Below the pieces are notes generated by a model. It worked only from the letters and a program-made list of their open reading frames with translations. It made no database searches and was not told the origin of the DNA. Below, piece by piece: positions 35,749-43,996 of a stretch of DNA of 64,000 bases (position 1 is the stretch's first letter; each line of letters starts with the position of its first letter). Location of the stretch: assembly GCA_050948785.1 (NCBI GenBank), contig JBMNEM010000008.1:124001-188000 (forward strand), written 5' to 3'. This DNA is from JAAZMI01 sp050948785. Lineage in GTDB: Bacteria; Bacillota; Dethiobacteria; DTU022; UBA8154. The translations under genes and the position numbers were made by a program.

Positions 35749-36483
35749 ATGAAAAATTTTTTTCTACTACAGCGTTGGAAAATTAAATTAACATTTTTAT
35801 ATTTTAGTCGCAAACTTAGTTTTCCGTATAGCAGGATAATATACTATGTAACCAATAGTAAAGCATTGCCTTCTCCTCTTTCTCCGGAAGAAGAGCACGT
35901 GCTTCTGGAACGCTTGAAGATTGGAGAGGGTGAAGTCAAGGGCACTCTTATTGAGCGTAACCTGCGGTTGGTAGTTTATATTGCTCGAAAATTTGAAAAT
36001 ACAGGTGTGACTGTAGATGATTTGGTGTCGATCGGGACCATTGGCTTAATTAAAGCTGTCAATACCTTTGATCCCCATAAAAAAATAAAACTGGCTACAT
36101 ATGCCTCCAAATGTATCGAAAACGAAATTTTAATGTACTTACGAAGGAATAATAAACTCCGGGCAGAAATTTCTTTTGATGAACCGCTAAATGTTGATTG
36201 GGATGGTAATAAACTTTTACTTTCAGATGTCCTGGGGACAGAAAATGACCTGGTAATTCGTAACCTTGAAGAGGAAGTGGATCGTAAGCTGCTTTATCTG
36301 GCCATGGATAAACTGACATCGAGAGAAAAAAAGATTATGCAGCTGCGGTTTGGGTTGTATAATGGAAAAGAAAAAACACAAAAGGAGGTTGCCGATCTGC
36401 TGGGCATCTCCCAATCCTATATTTCCCGCCTGGAAAAGCGCATTATCAAAAGATTAAAAAAAGAAATTAAAAAAATGGAATAA
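35749..36483 (+). CDS. sigE: RNA polymerase sporulation sigma factor E (pro-sigma-E)
   Basis: Mother-cell sigma factor. The 244-residue protein has an N-terminal pro-sequence of roughly 30 basic and hydrophobic residues ending near IIYYVTNSKALPSPLS, matching the region removed by SpoIIGA. Region 2 follows (ERNLRLVVYIARKFENTG, LVSIGTIGLIKAVNTF, KLATYASKCIENEILMYL), then FDEPLNVDWDGN, and region 4 (LTSREKKIMQLRFGL, GISQSYISRLEKRIIKRL). The pro-sequence codons are noticeably AT-rich compared with neighbours. Confidence 0.97.
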   Translation: MKNFFLLQRWKIKLTFLYFSRKLSFPYSRIIYYVTNSKALPSPLSPEEEHVLLERLKIGEGEVKGTLIERNLRLVVYIARKFENTGVTVDDLVSIGTIGLIKAVNTFDPHKKIKLATYASKCIENEILMYLRRNNKLRAEISFDEPLNVDWDGNKLLLSDVLGTENDLVIRNLEEEVDRKLLYLAMDKLTSREKKIMQLRFGLYNGKEKTQKEVADLLGISQSYISRLEKRIIKRLKKEIKKME

Positions 36484-36493
36484 ATTTTTTCCG

Positions 36494-36522
36494 GTATAAA
36501 AAAAAATGCTCAGGAAATACTT
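36494..36522 (+). promoter_or_regulatory. Candidate sigma-F/G promoter for sigG
   Basis: GTATA at 36494-36498 and GGAAATACTT at 36513-36522 fit the forespore sigma-F consensus (GYWTA and GGNRANANTW), with a 14-nt spacer, slightly short. It lies 48 nt before the sigG start. Bacillus sigG is read from a sigma-F/G promoter in the same place. Confidence 0.5.
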
Positions 36523-36570
36523 TTATTAAAGCTAAGATTCAGTAAGGTTCAGAAGGAGAGGATATCTCCA

Positions 36571-37341
36571 GTGAACAAAGTTGAAATTTGTGGAGTAAAT
36601 ACATCTAAACTACCGGTCTTAAAAAATAAAGAAATGCGCAAGTTATTCGTTCGGATGCTTGACGGGGATTTAGGAGCGCGGGAAAAACTTGTCAATGGTA
36701 ATTTAAGGCTTGTTTTAAGTGTTATCCAGCGCTTTAATAACAGAGGTGAATTTGTTGATGATCTTTTCCAGGTTGGTTGTATCGGCCTAATTAAAGCTAT
36801 TGATAATTTTGATCTCGGGCAGAATGTAAAGTTTTCAACTTATGCCGTGCCCATGATTGTCGGAGAAATACGCCGTTATTTAAGGGATAACACCCCGGTA
36901 AGAGTGAGCAGATCTTTAAGGGATATTGCTTATAAAGTTTTGCAGATCAGGGATCAGCTGGCTCATAAACTTTCCAGGGAACCCACCTTGGATGAGATAT
37001 CTGCCAAGCTTTTGATTAGCAGGGAAGAGATCATTTTGGCTTTGGATTCTATCCAGGAGCCAGTTTCTCTTTTTGAACCCATCTTTCATGATGGCGGAGA
37101 TCCAATATTTGTAATGGATCAGATTAGCGATGAAAAAAACCAGGATGAAAAATGGCTCGATGTAATCTCGATCAAAGATGCCTTACAAAAACTGAATGAT
37201 AGGGAAAAGCTGATTTTAACGCTGAGATTTTATCGGGGGAAAACACAAATGGAAGTAGCCGATGAAATAGGTATTTCCCAAGCCCAGGTTTCCCGTTTGG
37301 AAAAATCGGCGCTGGGACAACTGCGTAAACATATCCAATAA
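36571..37341 (+). CDS. sigG: RNA polymerase sporulation sigma factor G
   Basis: Late forespore sigma factor. The 256-residue protein starts with VEICGVNTSKLPVLKNKEM, the SigG N terminus, then region 2 (GNLRLVLSVIQRFNNRGE, DLFQVGCIGLIKAIDNFDL, VKFSTYAVPMIVGEIRRYL), region 3 (TPVRVSRSLRDIAYKVL) and region 4 (LNDREKLILTLRFYRGKTQ, GISQAQVSRLEKSAL). GTG start follows GAAGGAGAGG. Third gene of the conserved spoIIGA-sigE-sigG block. Confidence 0.97.
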   Translation: MNKVEICGVNTSKLPVLKNKEMRKLFVRMLDGDLGAREKLVNGNLRLVLSVIQRFNNRGEFVDDLFQVGCIGLIKAIDNFDLGQNVKFSTYAVPMIVGEIRRYLRDNTPVRVSRSLRDIAYKVLQIRDQLAHKLSREPTLDEISAKLLISREEIILALDSIQEPVSLFEPIFHDGGDPIFVMDQISDEKNQDEKWLDVISIKDALQKLNDREKLILTLRFYRGKTQMEVADEIGISQAQVSRLEKSALGQLRKHIQ

Positions 37342-37361
37342 ATAGCAAGGGGGGGGTAATC

Positions 37362-37583
37362 ATGCAGGGAAATAAAAATAAATTTCGCGACTATCTAACT
37401 TTGCTGCTGCTGGGTTTTGTTCTTTTTAATTTTTCATTAAAGTTCTCCCTGCAAGAGGGAAAACTAGCTTTTGCTTATAATATGAATAACCTGGAGCATA
37501 GTATATTATATGAAAAATTAGTACAAAACCCTAAGGGGAGCCAGAACGCTGAAAATAATCATAATCATATTCGAATCTTTTAG
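37362..37583 (+). CDS. Small membrane-anchored protein of unknown function
   Basis: A 73-residue open reading frame 20 nt after sigG, with a strong ribosome site (AAGGGGGGG) before ATG. Residues 10-28 are hydrophobic (LTLLLLGFVLFNFSLKF), giving a probable signal anchor; the remainder is polar and ends in a His/Asn-rich tail. I recognise no family. Its ribosome site, tight spacing and a terminator behind it support a real gene co-transcribed with sigG, so a forespore role is a reasonable guess. Confidence 0.6.
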   Translation: MQGNKNKFRDYLTLLLLGFVLFNFSLKFSLQEGKLAFAYNMNNLEHSILYEKLVQNPKGSQNAENNHNHIRIF

Positions 37584-37629
37584 TATGGAAAAATAAGTTA
37601 TAAAAAAAATAGTTGTTGTTACTGACCAA

Positions 37630-37666
37630 AACGTTTGCGTACTAAGAACGCAAACGTTATTTTTTC
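37630..37666 (+). terminator. Strong terminator after the sigG operon
   Basis: AACGTTTGCGT (37630-37640) pairs perfectly with ACGCAAACGTT (37648-37658) over a 7-nt loop, followed by ATTTTTTT. The gene on the other strand converges on it, and the hairpin may serve both directions weakly. Confidence 0.9.
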
Positions 37667-37716
37667 GTGGTATGCCCGGGCATGGGTATCCTCCTGCCCG
37701 ATTATGTTTACCCGCT

Positions 37717-38229
37717 TCACTCGATAATCAGTGAAGGTACACCGGCAACTTGAGCAAGCAAATTGGCATAATCAATCAAAATCTCACGTGTATCATTTAA
37801 AGCCTTCCGCAACTCTTCTGCTTTTTCCCAGCTCTGCTCATGCTTGAGAGGCGAGACTGTTTTTTCCCTACTGTTTTCATAATCCAGTAGTAAAGGATGC
37901 CATTTGGACAGCAGGGGCCTTAAGACCATATTTAAAATAGTGACCGCCAAGTAACCAAAGGAAAGGTCGTCCGGACCTTTGGGCGTGGCTACAGCAGGCC
38001 CATATTTACGTAAAACATTTCTGGTAGTTTCAAACAGGCTGTACAAAGAAGAAAGGGCCTCGCGTAATAAACCTTCATCCTTTCTGAGTTCAGCTACCGA
38101 TATTCTGGTGATCAGTTCAACGTACATTTCCCAGGCAGCCTGCCATTCGTTTTCGTTGGGCACCCAGGTTCCTTCAATTTCAACTAAAGGTAACTTTAAA
38201 GTAACTTTTATTTTCTCAGGCTTCTTCAT
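37717..38229 (-). CDS. Uncharacterised soluble protein, - strand orphan
   Basis: A 170-residue protein (ATG 38229, 8 nt after AAGGAA; ATG 38235 also possible). It has no signal peptide and no clear membrane helix. It looks mostly helical: a strand-like start (IKVTLKLPLVEIEGTWVPN), a long helical middle, a segment LNMVLRPLLSKWHPLLLDYE that looks the most constrained, and a C-terminal amphipathic helix. I do not recognise the family. It is transcribed against both neighbours and breaks the otherwise conserved sigG-ylmC junction, which suggests insertion of an accessory gene. Confidence 0.7.
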   Translation of the reverse strand: MKKPEKIKVTLKLPLVEIEGTWVPNENEWQAAWEMYVELITRISVAELRKDEGLLREALSSLYSLFETTRNVLRKYGPAVATPKGPDDLSFGYLAVTILNMVLRPLLSKWHPLLLDYENSREKTVSPLKHEQSWEKAEELRKALNDTREILIDYANLLAQVAGVPSLIIE

Positions 38230-38484
38230 AAACATACTTCCTTAAAAAAAATACTTGCTAAATAAATGATATGTATAGTTTACAAAAAATACCGCAAATT
38301 TTCAACCAGGGAAAAAATGAAATCCACCTACTAAGATTTTACTCATAGGAATATTGATGCCGCACTCCTGCAGGCGGAGGCGATTTTTTTAAATTTTTTC
38401 TTAAAATTATTTATTATGTCATGGGAAGAAAAGTATAATATAATAGTAATGAAAAATATGGTAAGCCTGCAGAGGAGGCGCGGT

Positions 38485-38736
38485 ATGGTTCGTCTAAGCG
38501 ATCTGCGTGATAGGGACGTAATTAATATCAACGACGGCAAAAGGCTGGGGGTGATAGGTGATCTGGATCTGGACATGGAAAATGGGATAATCAAAGCCCT
38601 TATTTTGCCAGGGTCAGGGGGTTTTATGGGTGTAATCGGCCGGAAAAATGATCTTGTCATTCCCTGGGAACAAGTCAAAAAGATCGGTGTGGATGCCATT
38701 CTTGTTGATTGCCCCATTGAATTTGAAAGAGCTTAG
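38485..38736 (+). CDS. ylmC: YlmC/YmxH family PRC-barrel protein
   Basis: An 83-residue protein with the PRC-barrel pattern RLSDLRDRDVININDGKRLG, then IGDLDLDMENGIIKALILP and the ending VIPWEQVKKIGVDAILVD. Members lie beside sigG in most endospore formers and are annotated as sporulation proteins of unknown mechanism. ATG 38485 follows AGAGGAGG by 6 nt, which excludes the longer open frame from 38416. Overlapping TATAAT elements at 38434-38444 may be its promoter. Confidence 0.88.
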   Translation: MVRLSDLRDRDVININDGKRLGVIGDLDLDMENGIIKALILPGSGGFMGVIGRKNDLVIPWEQVKKIGVDAILVDCPIEFERA

Positions 38737-38779
38737 GATTGGACAGACCCCCTGGGCTTTAATATAATAAAATTAATAG

Positions 38780-38809
38780 TTACATAAAATTGAAAATATC
38801 CTGTATGAT
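38780..38809 (+). promoter_or_regulatory. Candidate sigma-A promoter for the NrdD-like gene
   Basis: TTACAT at 38780-38785 and TATGAT at 38804-38809, spacer 18 nt. A transcript from here would start near 38816, so a start codon at 38818 would be leaderless. This favours the downstream TTG at 38887. Confidence 0.5.
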
Positions 38810-38886
38810 AGATTTGCTTGAGGAAAATCTGTAAAACAGTCCGAGGCTTGCAAAATATGTATGCCAGTATACGAAAGGGTGGTTTT

Positions 38887-40752
38887 TTGACCGGAGATAT
38901 TTTTCCTTTTAAGGAGATCTGTAAAAGAGATGGTAGAATTGTGCCCTTTGATGCTTCCAAAATCACCCAGGCTATTTTTAAAGCGGCGAAAGCTGTGGGC
39001 GGGGAAGACTACTCCCTGGCGGAGGACCTGACCAGGGAAGTTATTTTTTATCTTCAAGGGCAGCAATTTGCCGGATTAATTCCCACGGTAGAAGAAATCC
39101 AGGACGCGGTGGAAAAGATACTTATCGAGAGAGGACATGCCCGTACAGCAAAAGCCTATATTTTATACCGGGCCAAAAGAACCCGTATTCGGGAAGCCAA
39201 GTCTGAACTCATGGATGTTGTCAAGGACATATTATTGTTTGAAGGTAACCGGAATGAAGACGAGGACAGCCAATACTCACCGGCCGAAAAGATGTACCGG
39301 ATTGCCTTGGCGGCCAGCCAAAAATATTATTTTGATAATTTGCTCCCGGCGGAAATAGCAGCTGCTCATCAGCAAGGAAGCTACTTTATACATTGTCCGG
39401 GTTATTATAGCAAGACCCTTGATTCCCTGCAGGTAGATTTATTTCCCATCATCAAAAAAGGTTTTGGTATACACGAAAAAATTCCTCCCGGCAATATTTT
39501 AACGGTTCTTTTTCGCATAGCCCTTCTTCTGCAGAAAAATCAGCAGGATATATATGGTGAACAGGCGTTGCCTTTTTTTGATCATGTTCTTGGTGAGCTT
39601 ATGCGCATTTTTAAAATCAGGCTACAAAAAGGGGAACTGCGCAGCAGTTTGCAAACATTCCTTGCTTATTTGGGTGCTCTTTCCTCTTCTACAGGCGGAA
39701 GTGCTTTGCAATGCAGCTTACAATTGGGGTTGGATCAAACTAAAGAAGGTAAGGAGATTACGAGAGTTCTATTAGAAGAGATTATTGCCCGGAAAGATAC
39801 AAACCAGGCTTGGCCCAAGTTTATCTTTGTGCTTAAAAGGGGTACAAACCTCCTCAAGGGTGACCCCAATTACGATTTATACAAGCAGGCCCTGCAGGCC
39901 GCCATTACAAGCGGCAGCCCCTCTTTTTCCTTTTGGGAGGAACCCCACAATGCTTCTTCCGGGGCCGGGCCGTGTTATTTTAGCAATGGTTTGCGGCTGT
40001 TAAACAACAGGCACAGCTGTTCCGGGGGAAAAAGAAGAGGCAATATTGCTTCATTGACGGTCAACTTGCCGCGCTTGGCTTTAAGTACTCGCGAGGAGGA
40101 TCTTTTCTTTGTGGAACTCGATCGCCTTTTGCGATTGGGGGTGCGCCAGCTGCTTCACCGCTTTGAGGTATTGACTTCCCTGAAGTGTAAGGATCTTCCC
40201 TTCTTGATGGGCAAAAGATTGTATCAGGGAAGTGAAAGTCTTTCCCCTTGGGAAAGCATTCAGGAGTCCTTGAAAAATGGTCTTTTGACGCTCAATTTTA
40301 CGGGCTTGCCCGAAACCATACGGGTTTTAGCCGGCGAGCAGCAGGAGGGAGAACAGGTTGGCGTGCTGGTGACCAAAATCATGGAGCATCTTTCCCGACG
40401 TGTTCAAGCCTTTGCAGAAGAATATGATCTGAATATTGAGTTGTGCGGGGTGGAAAGCGGCGACAACTTGCAAAGTTTTGTGGAGAAGGACCGGCGTGAA
40501 TTTGGTTTTGTGCCCGGAGTTACGGACAAGGATTTTTACAGCTCCAGCTTTATTCTTTTCCAGGAGGATGCCGGCCTGGAAAGTAAAACTGCTTTAGAGG
40601 GTAAAATACATCAACATTGTTCGGCCGGATACGCCTCCCGCATAGTTTTGCTTCCCGGCATGGAGGCCGCGGGAGTGGAAGAGATGATCCTGAAATTTGT
40701 AGAAACCGGTATCGGTTATCTGTCGATCAGTACGCTTAAAGGAGCAGTGTGA
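38887..40752 (+). CDS. ATP-cone protein related to class III (anaerobic) ribonucleotide reductase, lacking the glycyl-radical domain
   Basis: A 621-residue protein from TTG 38887 (AGGGTGG 4 nt before); in-frame TTG 38818 and ATG 38860 are alternatives. Residues about 10-105 form an ATP cone (KRDGRIVPFDASKI, IPTVEEIQDAVEKILIERG, AKAYILYR). The rest is collinear with NrdD: GSYFIHCPGYY, the GNIASLTVNLPRLAL barrel strand near residue 385, and a C-terminal ALEGKIHQH to GIGYLSIS. NrdD would continue with a Cys4 zinc site and the glycyl-radical loop; this protein stops at once. Catalysis by the normal radical route is therefore not expected. Its position between ylmC and pgeF is where NrdR, another ATP-cone protein, is often found. 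Confidence 0.75.
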   Translation: MTGDIFPFKEICKRDGRIVPFDASKITQAIFKAAKAVGGEDYSLAEDLTREVIFYLQGQQFAGLIPTVEEIQDAVEKILIERGHARTAKAYILYRAKRTRIREAKSELMDVVKDILLFEGNRNEDEDSQYSPAEKMYRIALAASQKYYFDNLLPAEIAAAHQQGSYFIHCPGYYSKTLDSLQVDLFPIIKKGFGIHEKIPPGNILTVLFRIALLLQKNQQDIYGEQALPFFDHVLGELMRIFKIRLQKGELRSSLQTFLAYLGALSSSTGGSALQCSLQLGLDQTKEGKEITRVLLEEIIARKDTNQAWPKFIFVLKRGTNLLKGDPNYDLYKQALQAAITSGSPSFSFWEEPHNASSGAGPCYFSNGLRLLNNRHSCSGGKRRGNIASLTVNLPRLALSTREEDLFFVELDRLLRLGVRQLLHRFEVLTSLKCKDLPFLMGKRLYQGSESLSPWESIQESLKNGLLTLNFTGLPETIRVLAGEQQEGEQVGVLVTKIMEHLSRRVQAFAEEYDLNIELCGVESGDNLQSFVEKDRREFGFVPGVTDKDFYSSSFILFQEDAGLESKTALEGKIHQHCSAGYASRIVLLPGMEAAGVEEMILKFVETGIGYLSISTLKGAV

Positions 40753-41570
40753 TGTCCGGGGAGATTTTGAGTAGAGCTGAAAAAGAAGGTATAACATATT
40801 TTTTCCTCCCCCGGTGGGAGACATTGGGGTTCATCCAGCATGGTTTTTCTTCCCGTCAGGGTGGTATAAGCCGGGCCCCTTTTGACGATCTTAATCTGGG
40901 CTACAAGGGAGGGGACCGGCCGGAGGCTGTGCAGGAAAATCGTCGCAGGTTTTTGGGTCTCTGGGGGAAAAAGGTGCAGGATCTTTTTTATGGTAAGCAG
41001 GTTCATGCTGCCAGGGTTTCTTTGGTGGATAGAAAAAATTTTTCTACGGGATCCAAGGAACTCCCTGCTGTAGATGCGCTTATTACAAGGGAACGCGGGG
41101 TGGTGCTGGGTGCTTTTTCAGCCGACTGTCTGCTCGTTTTTTTTCTTGACCCCGAAATTCCGGCCCTGGGGCTGGCCCATGCAGGCTGGCGCGGAACCCT
41201 TATGGGTGTTGTTCCTGGCGTAGTGCAGGCCATGCAAGAGAATTTTGCCACCCGGGTGGAATCTTTGCAGATTTTAATGGCCCCGGCGATACAGGCCTGT
41301 TGTTACGAGGTAGGCGGGGAGGTTTTGAAAGCCGCCGACGCTTCCCGGTGGAAGGCTGATCTTGTTTTTTTGCCCGGGACAAAAGCAGGCCATCCCTACC
41401 TGGATTTGCAGAAAACCAATAAAAATATGCTACGCAGGTTGGGAATTAAAACAGAAAACATTTTTATCAGTAATTATTGTACACATTGTAACCCGGACTT
41501 ATTTTATTCTTATCGCCGGGCTGGAGGAAAGATGACAGGAAGCCAGATGGGTATTTTCTTTTTAAGGTGA
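40752..41570 (+). CDS. pgeF: Peptidoglycan editing factor PgeF (YlmD/YfiH, purine-nucleoside/laccase-like family)
   Basis: A 272-residue protein of the Cu-oxidase_4 (DUF152) family. Motifs: HGFSSRQGG, KQVHAARV, FSADCLLVFF and LAHAGWRGT, which supply the conserved His/Cys metal ligands, and the late NYCTHCNPDLFYSYRR. Family members have been described as purine nucleoside phosphorylase/adenosine deaminase enzymes and as editing factors for wrongly built peptidoglycan precursors; which applies here is open. ATG overlaps the upstream stop and follows AAAGGAGC. Confidence 0.93.
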   Translation: MSGEILSRAEKEGITYFFLPRWETLGFIQHGFSSRQGGISRAPFDDLNLGYKGGDRPEAVQENRRRFLGLWGKKVQDLFYGKQVHAARVSLVDRKNFSTGSKELPAVDALITRERGVVLGAFSADCLLVFFLDPEIPALGLAHAGWRGTLMGVVPGVVQAMQENFATRVESLQILMAPAIQACCYEVGGEVLKAADASRWKADLVFLPGTKAGHPYLDLQKTNKNMLRRLGIKTENIFISNYCTHCNPDLFYSYRRAGGKMTGSQMGIFFLR

Positions 41571-41583
41571 CGGGGTGACGGGA

Positions 41584-42702
41584 ATGAGAAAGAGAAGACA
41601 AAAAACCTCATATTTAAAGGTAATTGAAGGCCAGGGCAAAGCTTCACCCATGAAAACAGGCGGGGGAGGCAAGCCTAAATGGGTTTACTATCTCTTGATT
41701 TTGCTGGCATCTTTTTTAATTGCGCAGATTCTGATTGGCTGGGTTTGGAGAACAGCCAGCCAGGGTTTTATCAGCACCATATTGGCCGGTGAGAGTAAAG
41801 TTGATGTTTCTTTTTCTATACCGGGGACAATTACCTTTGAGGAGAAACTTATCCTGGCCCCTTGCTCCGGTTTTGTTTATTATAAAATTGCCGAAGGACA
41901 AAGAGTTCCCGTAGATAAAGAACTGGCGGAGATTACAGCTTTTCCCCTGGAAAAGGGAGATAATATTGTAGAAGAAGTGGAAACAAGCCAATCTTTACAG
42001 CGCATCAAAAATTGGTTTTTAGGTGAAAAAAAAGAGGAGCATACCTCTTCGTCTCCGGATCAGGAGAAGAGCAGGGTCATTGCTCCGCAGCCCGGTTTGA
42101 TCAGCTTTCGCCTGGACGGGCTGGAGGAATTTGGCCCGCAAAGTAAATTTCCGTATTTTTCAAAGGATGAGCTGCAGAACGAAATATGCCCCGGAGAGCG
42201 CCTGAGCCCGGGAGAGAAAGTGCATCGTTTCATGCCTTTATTAAAGATTGTAAATAATTATTACTGGTATTTCAGTGTTGTTCTTCCCCCGGATTTAGGG
42301 AAACTCGTTGCCGAAAAGCCCAAGGTGAAGTTGTACTTTTCTTTTGCTCCGGAAGTACCTGTTTGGGGCGAAAAAGTAGAACTGAGGGAAAGGGGAGAAG
42401 ATGGGTCATTGGAGGTAACCTGGTGTATCGGCCGGGAATTGCCGGGTCTTTACAATCAGCGCCGGTGTGAAGCAAAGGTTGTTTATAAAGATTTACAGGG
42501 AGTGCTTGTGCCAAAGAGTGTTCTTTGGGAGATGGAGGGCAGGCAGGGAGTTTATATTCTGGAAAAAGGACTGATACGTTTTCGGGACGTTGATATTCTT
42601 ATGGAAAGGGAGGATGACGTTCTCATCGAAAACCTGGAAGACCGGCAGAGAGTAGTCGCCCAACCGGCCAGTGTTAAAGAAGGCCAGCGTTATAACTGGT
42701 AA
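41584..42702 (+). CDS. HlyD-like membrane-anchored envelope protein
   Basis: A 372-residue protein with a basic N terminus, one membrane helix (about 36-58, WVYYLLILLASFLIAQILIG), and an extracellular part with lipoyl/barrel-sandwich-like segments: APCSGFVYYKIAEGQRVPVDKELAEI, and later VIAPQPGLISF. The final domain has VPKSVLWEMEGRQGVYIL, which is like the end of RND/HlyD adaptors. No ABC or MFS partner lies nearby; instead it sits between pgeF and yggS in the division cluster, so an efflux role is doubtful. ATG 41584 follows GGGGTG; GTG 41575 is an alternative. Confidence 0.75.
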   Translation: MRKRRQKTSYLKVIEGQGKASPMKTGGGGKPKWVYYLLILLASFLIAQILIGWVWRTASQGFISTILAGESKVDVSFSIPGTITFEEKLILAPCSGFVYYKIAEGQRVPVDKELAEITAFPLEKGDNIVEEVETSQSLQRIKNWFLGEKKEEHTSSSPDQEKSRVIAPQPGLISFRLDGLEEFGPQSKFPYFSKDELQNEICPGERLSPGEKVHRFMPLLKIVNNYYWYFSVVLPPDLGKLVAEKPKVKLYFSFAPEVPVWGEKVELRERGEDGSLEVTWCIGRELPGLYNQRRCEAKVVYKDLQGVLVPKSVLWEMEGRQGVYILEKGLIRFRDVDILMEREDDVLIENLEDRQRVVAQPASVKEGQRYNW

Positions 42703-42819
42703 GAGGCTGGCAGGAGAAAGGGGGAGTTTAACACGCCCCAGGCCTAAAGGAGACAGGGTTTTTGGAAGTGCTCAAGCCAGGGGCTTGAGGGTGCATCTTG
42801 TAAAGGAGTGTATGTATCC

Positions 42820-43494
42820 ATGTTGGAGAAAAACTTGAAAACGGTGCAAGAACGTTTGCAAAAGGCTGTCTCGAAAAGAAGAGTACCTTTAGATAAAATT
42901 ACCTTGGTAGCGGTAACCAAAACTGTACCGGTCCCTGTGATTCGCCAGGCACAAGCCCTGGGGATAGCAGATTTTGGGGAAAATCGCCTGCAGGAAGCGT
43001 TACCCAAGGTTGCTGCCTTGCCATCCGGTATCCACTGGCATTTTATCGGTCACTTGCAAACCAACAAGGTAAAAAGTGTTCTGCCTGTTTTTAAACTTAT
43101 TCATTCCCTGGATAGTATAAGACTGGCCAGGAAAATACAAAAAGAAGGGGAAAAAACCGGCAGAAAAGCAAATGTTCTTCTCCAGGTGAATATTGGTTTG
43201 GAACAAAGTAAATTTGGTTTTCAGCCCGAAGAGGTTGAGGATGCTCTGGAGGAGTTGGCCGGTTATAGCAACCTGAAGGTTATGGGATTGATGGCTATCG
43301 CCCCTTTCCTGGCTGATCCAGAGGAGGTCCGGCCATATTTTCGCCGGCTCTATGGACTTTTTAAGAAGATCGAAATTCCGGGAATCATGATGAAATACCT
43401 TTCCATGGGGATGAGTAACGATTTTGAGGTGGCCGTGGAAGAGGGGGCAAACATGATTCGCTTGGGCAGCATTCTTTTTGGCGAACGAAGTTAA
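42820..43494 (+). CDS. ylmE: YggS/YlmE family pyridoxal-phosphate homeostasis protein
   Basis: A 224-residue PLP-binding TIM-barrel protein (PROSC family). Landmarks: the PLP lysine in LVAVTKTV, FGENRLQEALPK, HFIGHLQTNKVK, LLQVNIGLEQSKFGF, GLMAIAPF, and the phosphate-binding LSMGMSNDFEVAVEEGA with VRLGSILFGER-like IRLGSILFGE. It buffers PLP and is not known to be an enzyme. ATG 42820 follows AAAGGAG (42802-42808); the GTG 42808 would overlap that site. Confidence 0.95.
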   Translation: MLEKNLKTVQERLQKAVSKRRVPLDKITLVAVTKTVPVPVIRQAQALGIADFGENRLQEALPKVAALPSGIHWHFIGHLQTNKVKSVLPVFKLIHSLDSIRLARKIQKEGEKTGRKANVLLQVNIGLEQSKFGFQPEEVEDALEELAGYSNLKVMGLMAIAPFLADPEEVRPYFRRLYGLFKKIEIPGIMMKYLSMGMSNDFEVAVEEGANMIRLGSILFGERS

Positions 43495-43515
43495 GGTTGG
43501 GGGGTAAAGTTACTT

Positions 43516-43959
43516 ATGAATTTCTGGGAAAAAATTTTACGTTTTTTTGGCCTGCTGGAAGAAGAAGTTCCGCGGCTGTATGACAGCGGCAGAAGAAACC
43601 TCCAGAAAGGGAAAATAGTGGCCTTTCCTTCTCCGGAGACTTCTTACCGGATGATCGTCAGCAGGCCTGCCGGTTTTGCCGAGGTCGAGGAGATCGGCAG
43701 TCATTTGCAAAATAAAAGGCCTGTGGTTGTTAACCTTGAAGATATGGAGCTCGAGGAAGCAAAAAGAACGATTGACTTTTTAAGTGGGGTTATCTTTGCT
43801 CTCAATGGCAGCTCACAAAAAGTCAACCCCCATATCTTTATTTTTGTTCCCTTCGGAGTAGCTCTGGATTTTGATTCCCAGCAGAGCTTTGGTGAGCGGG
43901 GCCTTCTTTTTGGCGACAAAAAACAGTATTTAAATGAGGATGAGCATTTTAAAGAGTGA
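43516..43959 (+). CDS. sepF: Cell division protein SepF
   Basis: A 147-residue FtsZ-associated protein that forms rings and anchors the Z-ring. It has the N-terminal amphipathic membrane-targeting helix (MNFWEKILRFFGLLEEE), a variable linker, and the conserved core IGSHLQNKRPVVVNLEDM with FLSGVIFALNGSSQKV and IFIFVPFGV. GGGGGG-type ribosome site before ATG. Confidence 0.96.
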   Translation: MNFWEKILRFFGLLEEEVPRLYDSGRRNLQKGKIVAFPSPETSYRMIVSRPAGFAEVEEIGSHLQNKRPVVVNLEDMELEEAKRTIDFLSGVIFALNGSSQKVNPHIFIFVPFGVALDFDSQQSFGERGLLFGDKKQYLNEDEHFKE

Positions 43960-43996
43960 AAATTTTATTTGAACAACTTTCTATTCCAAAGAAATA

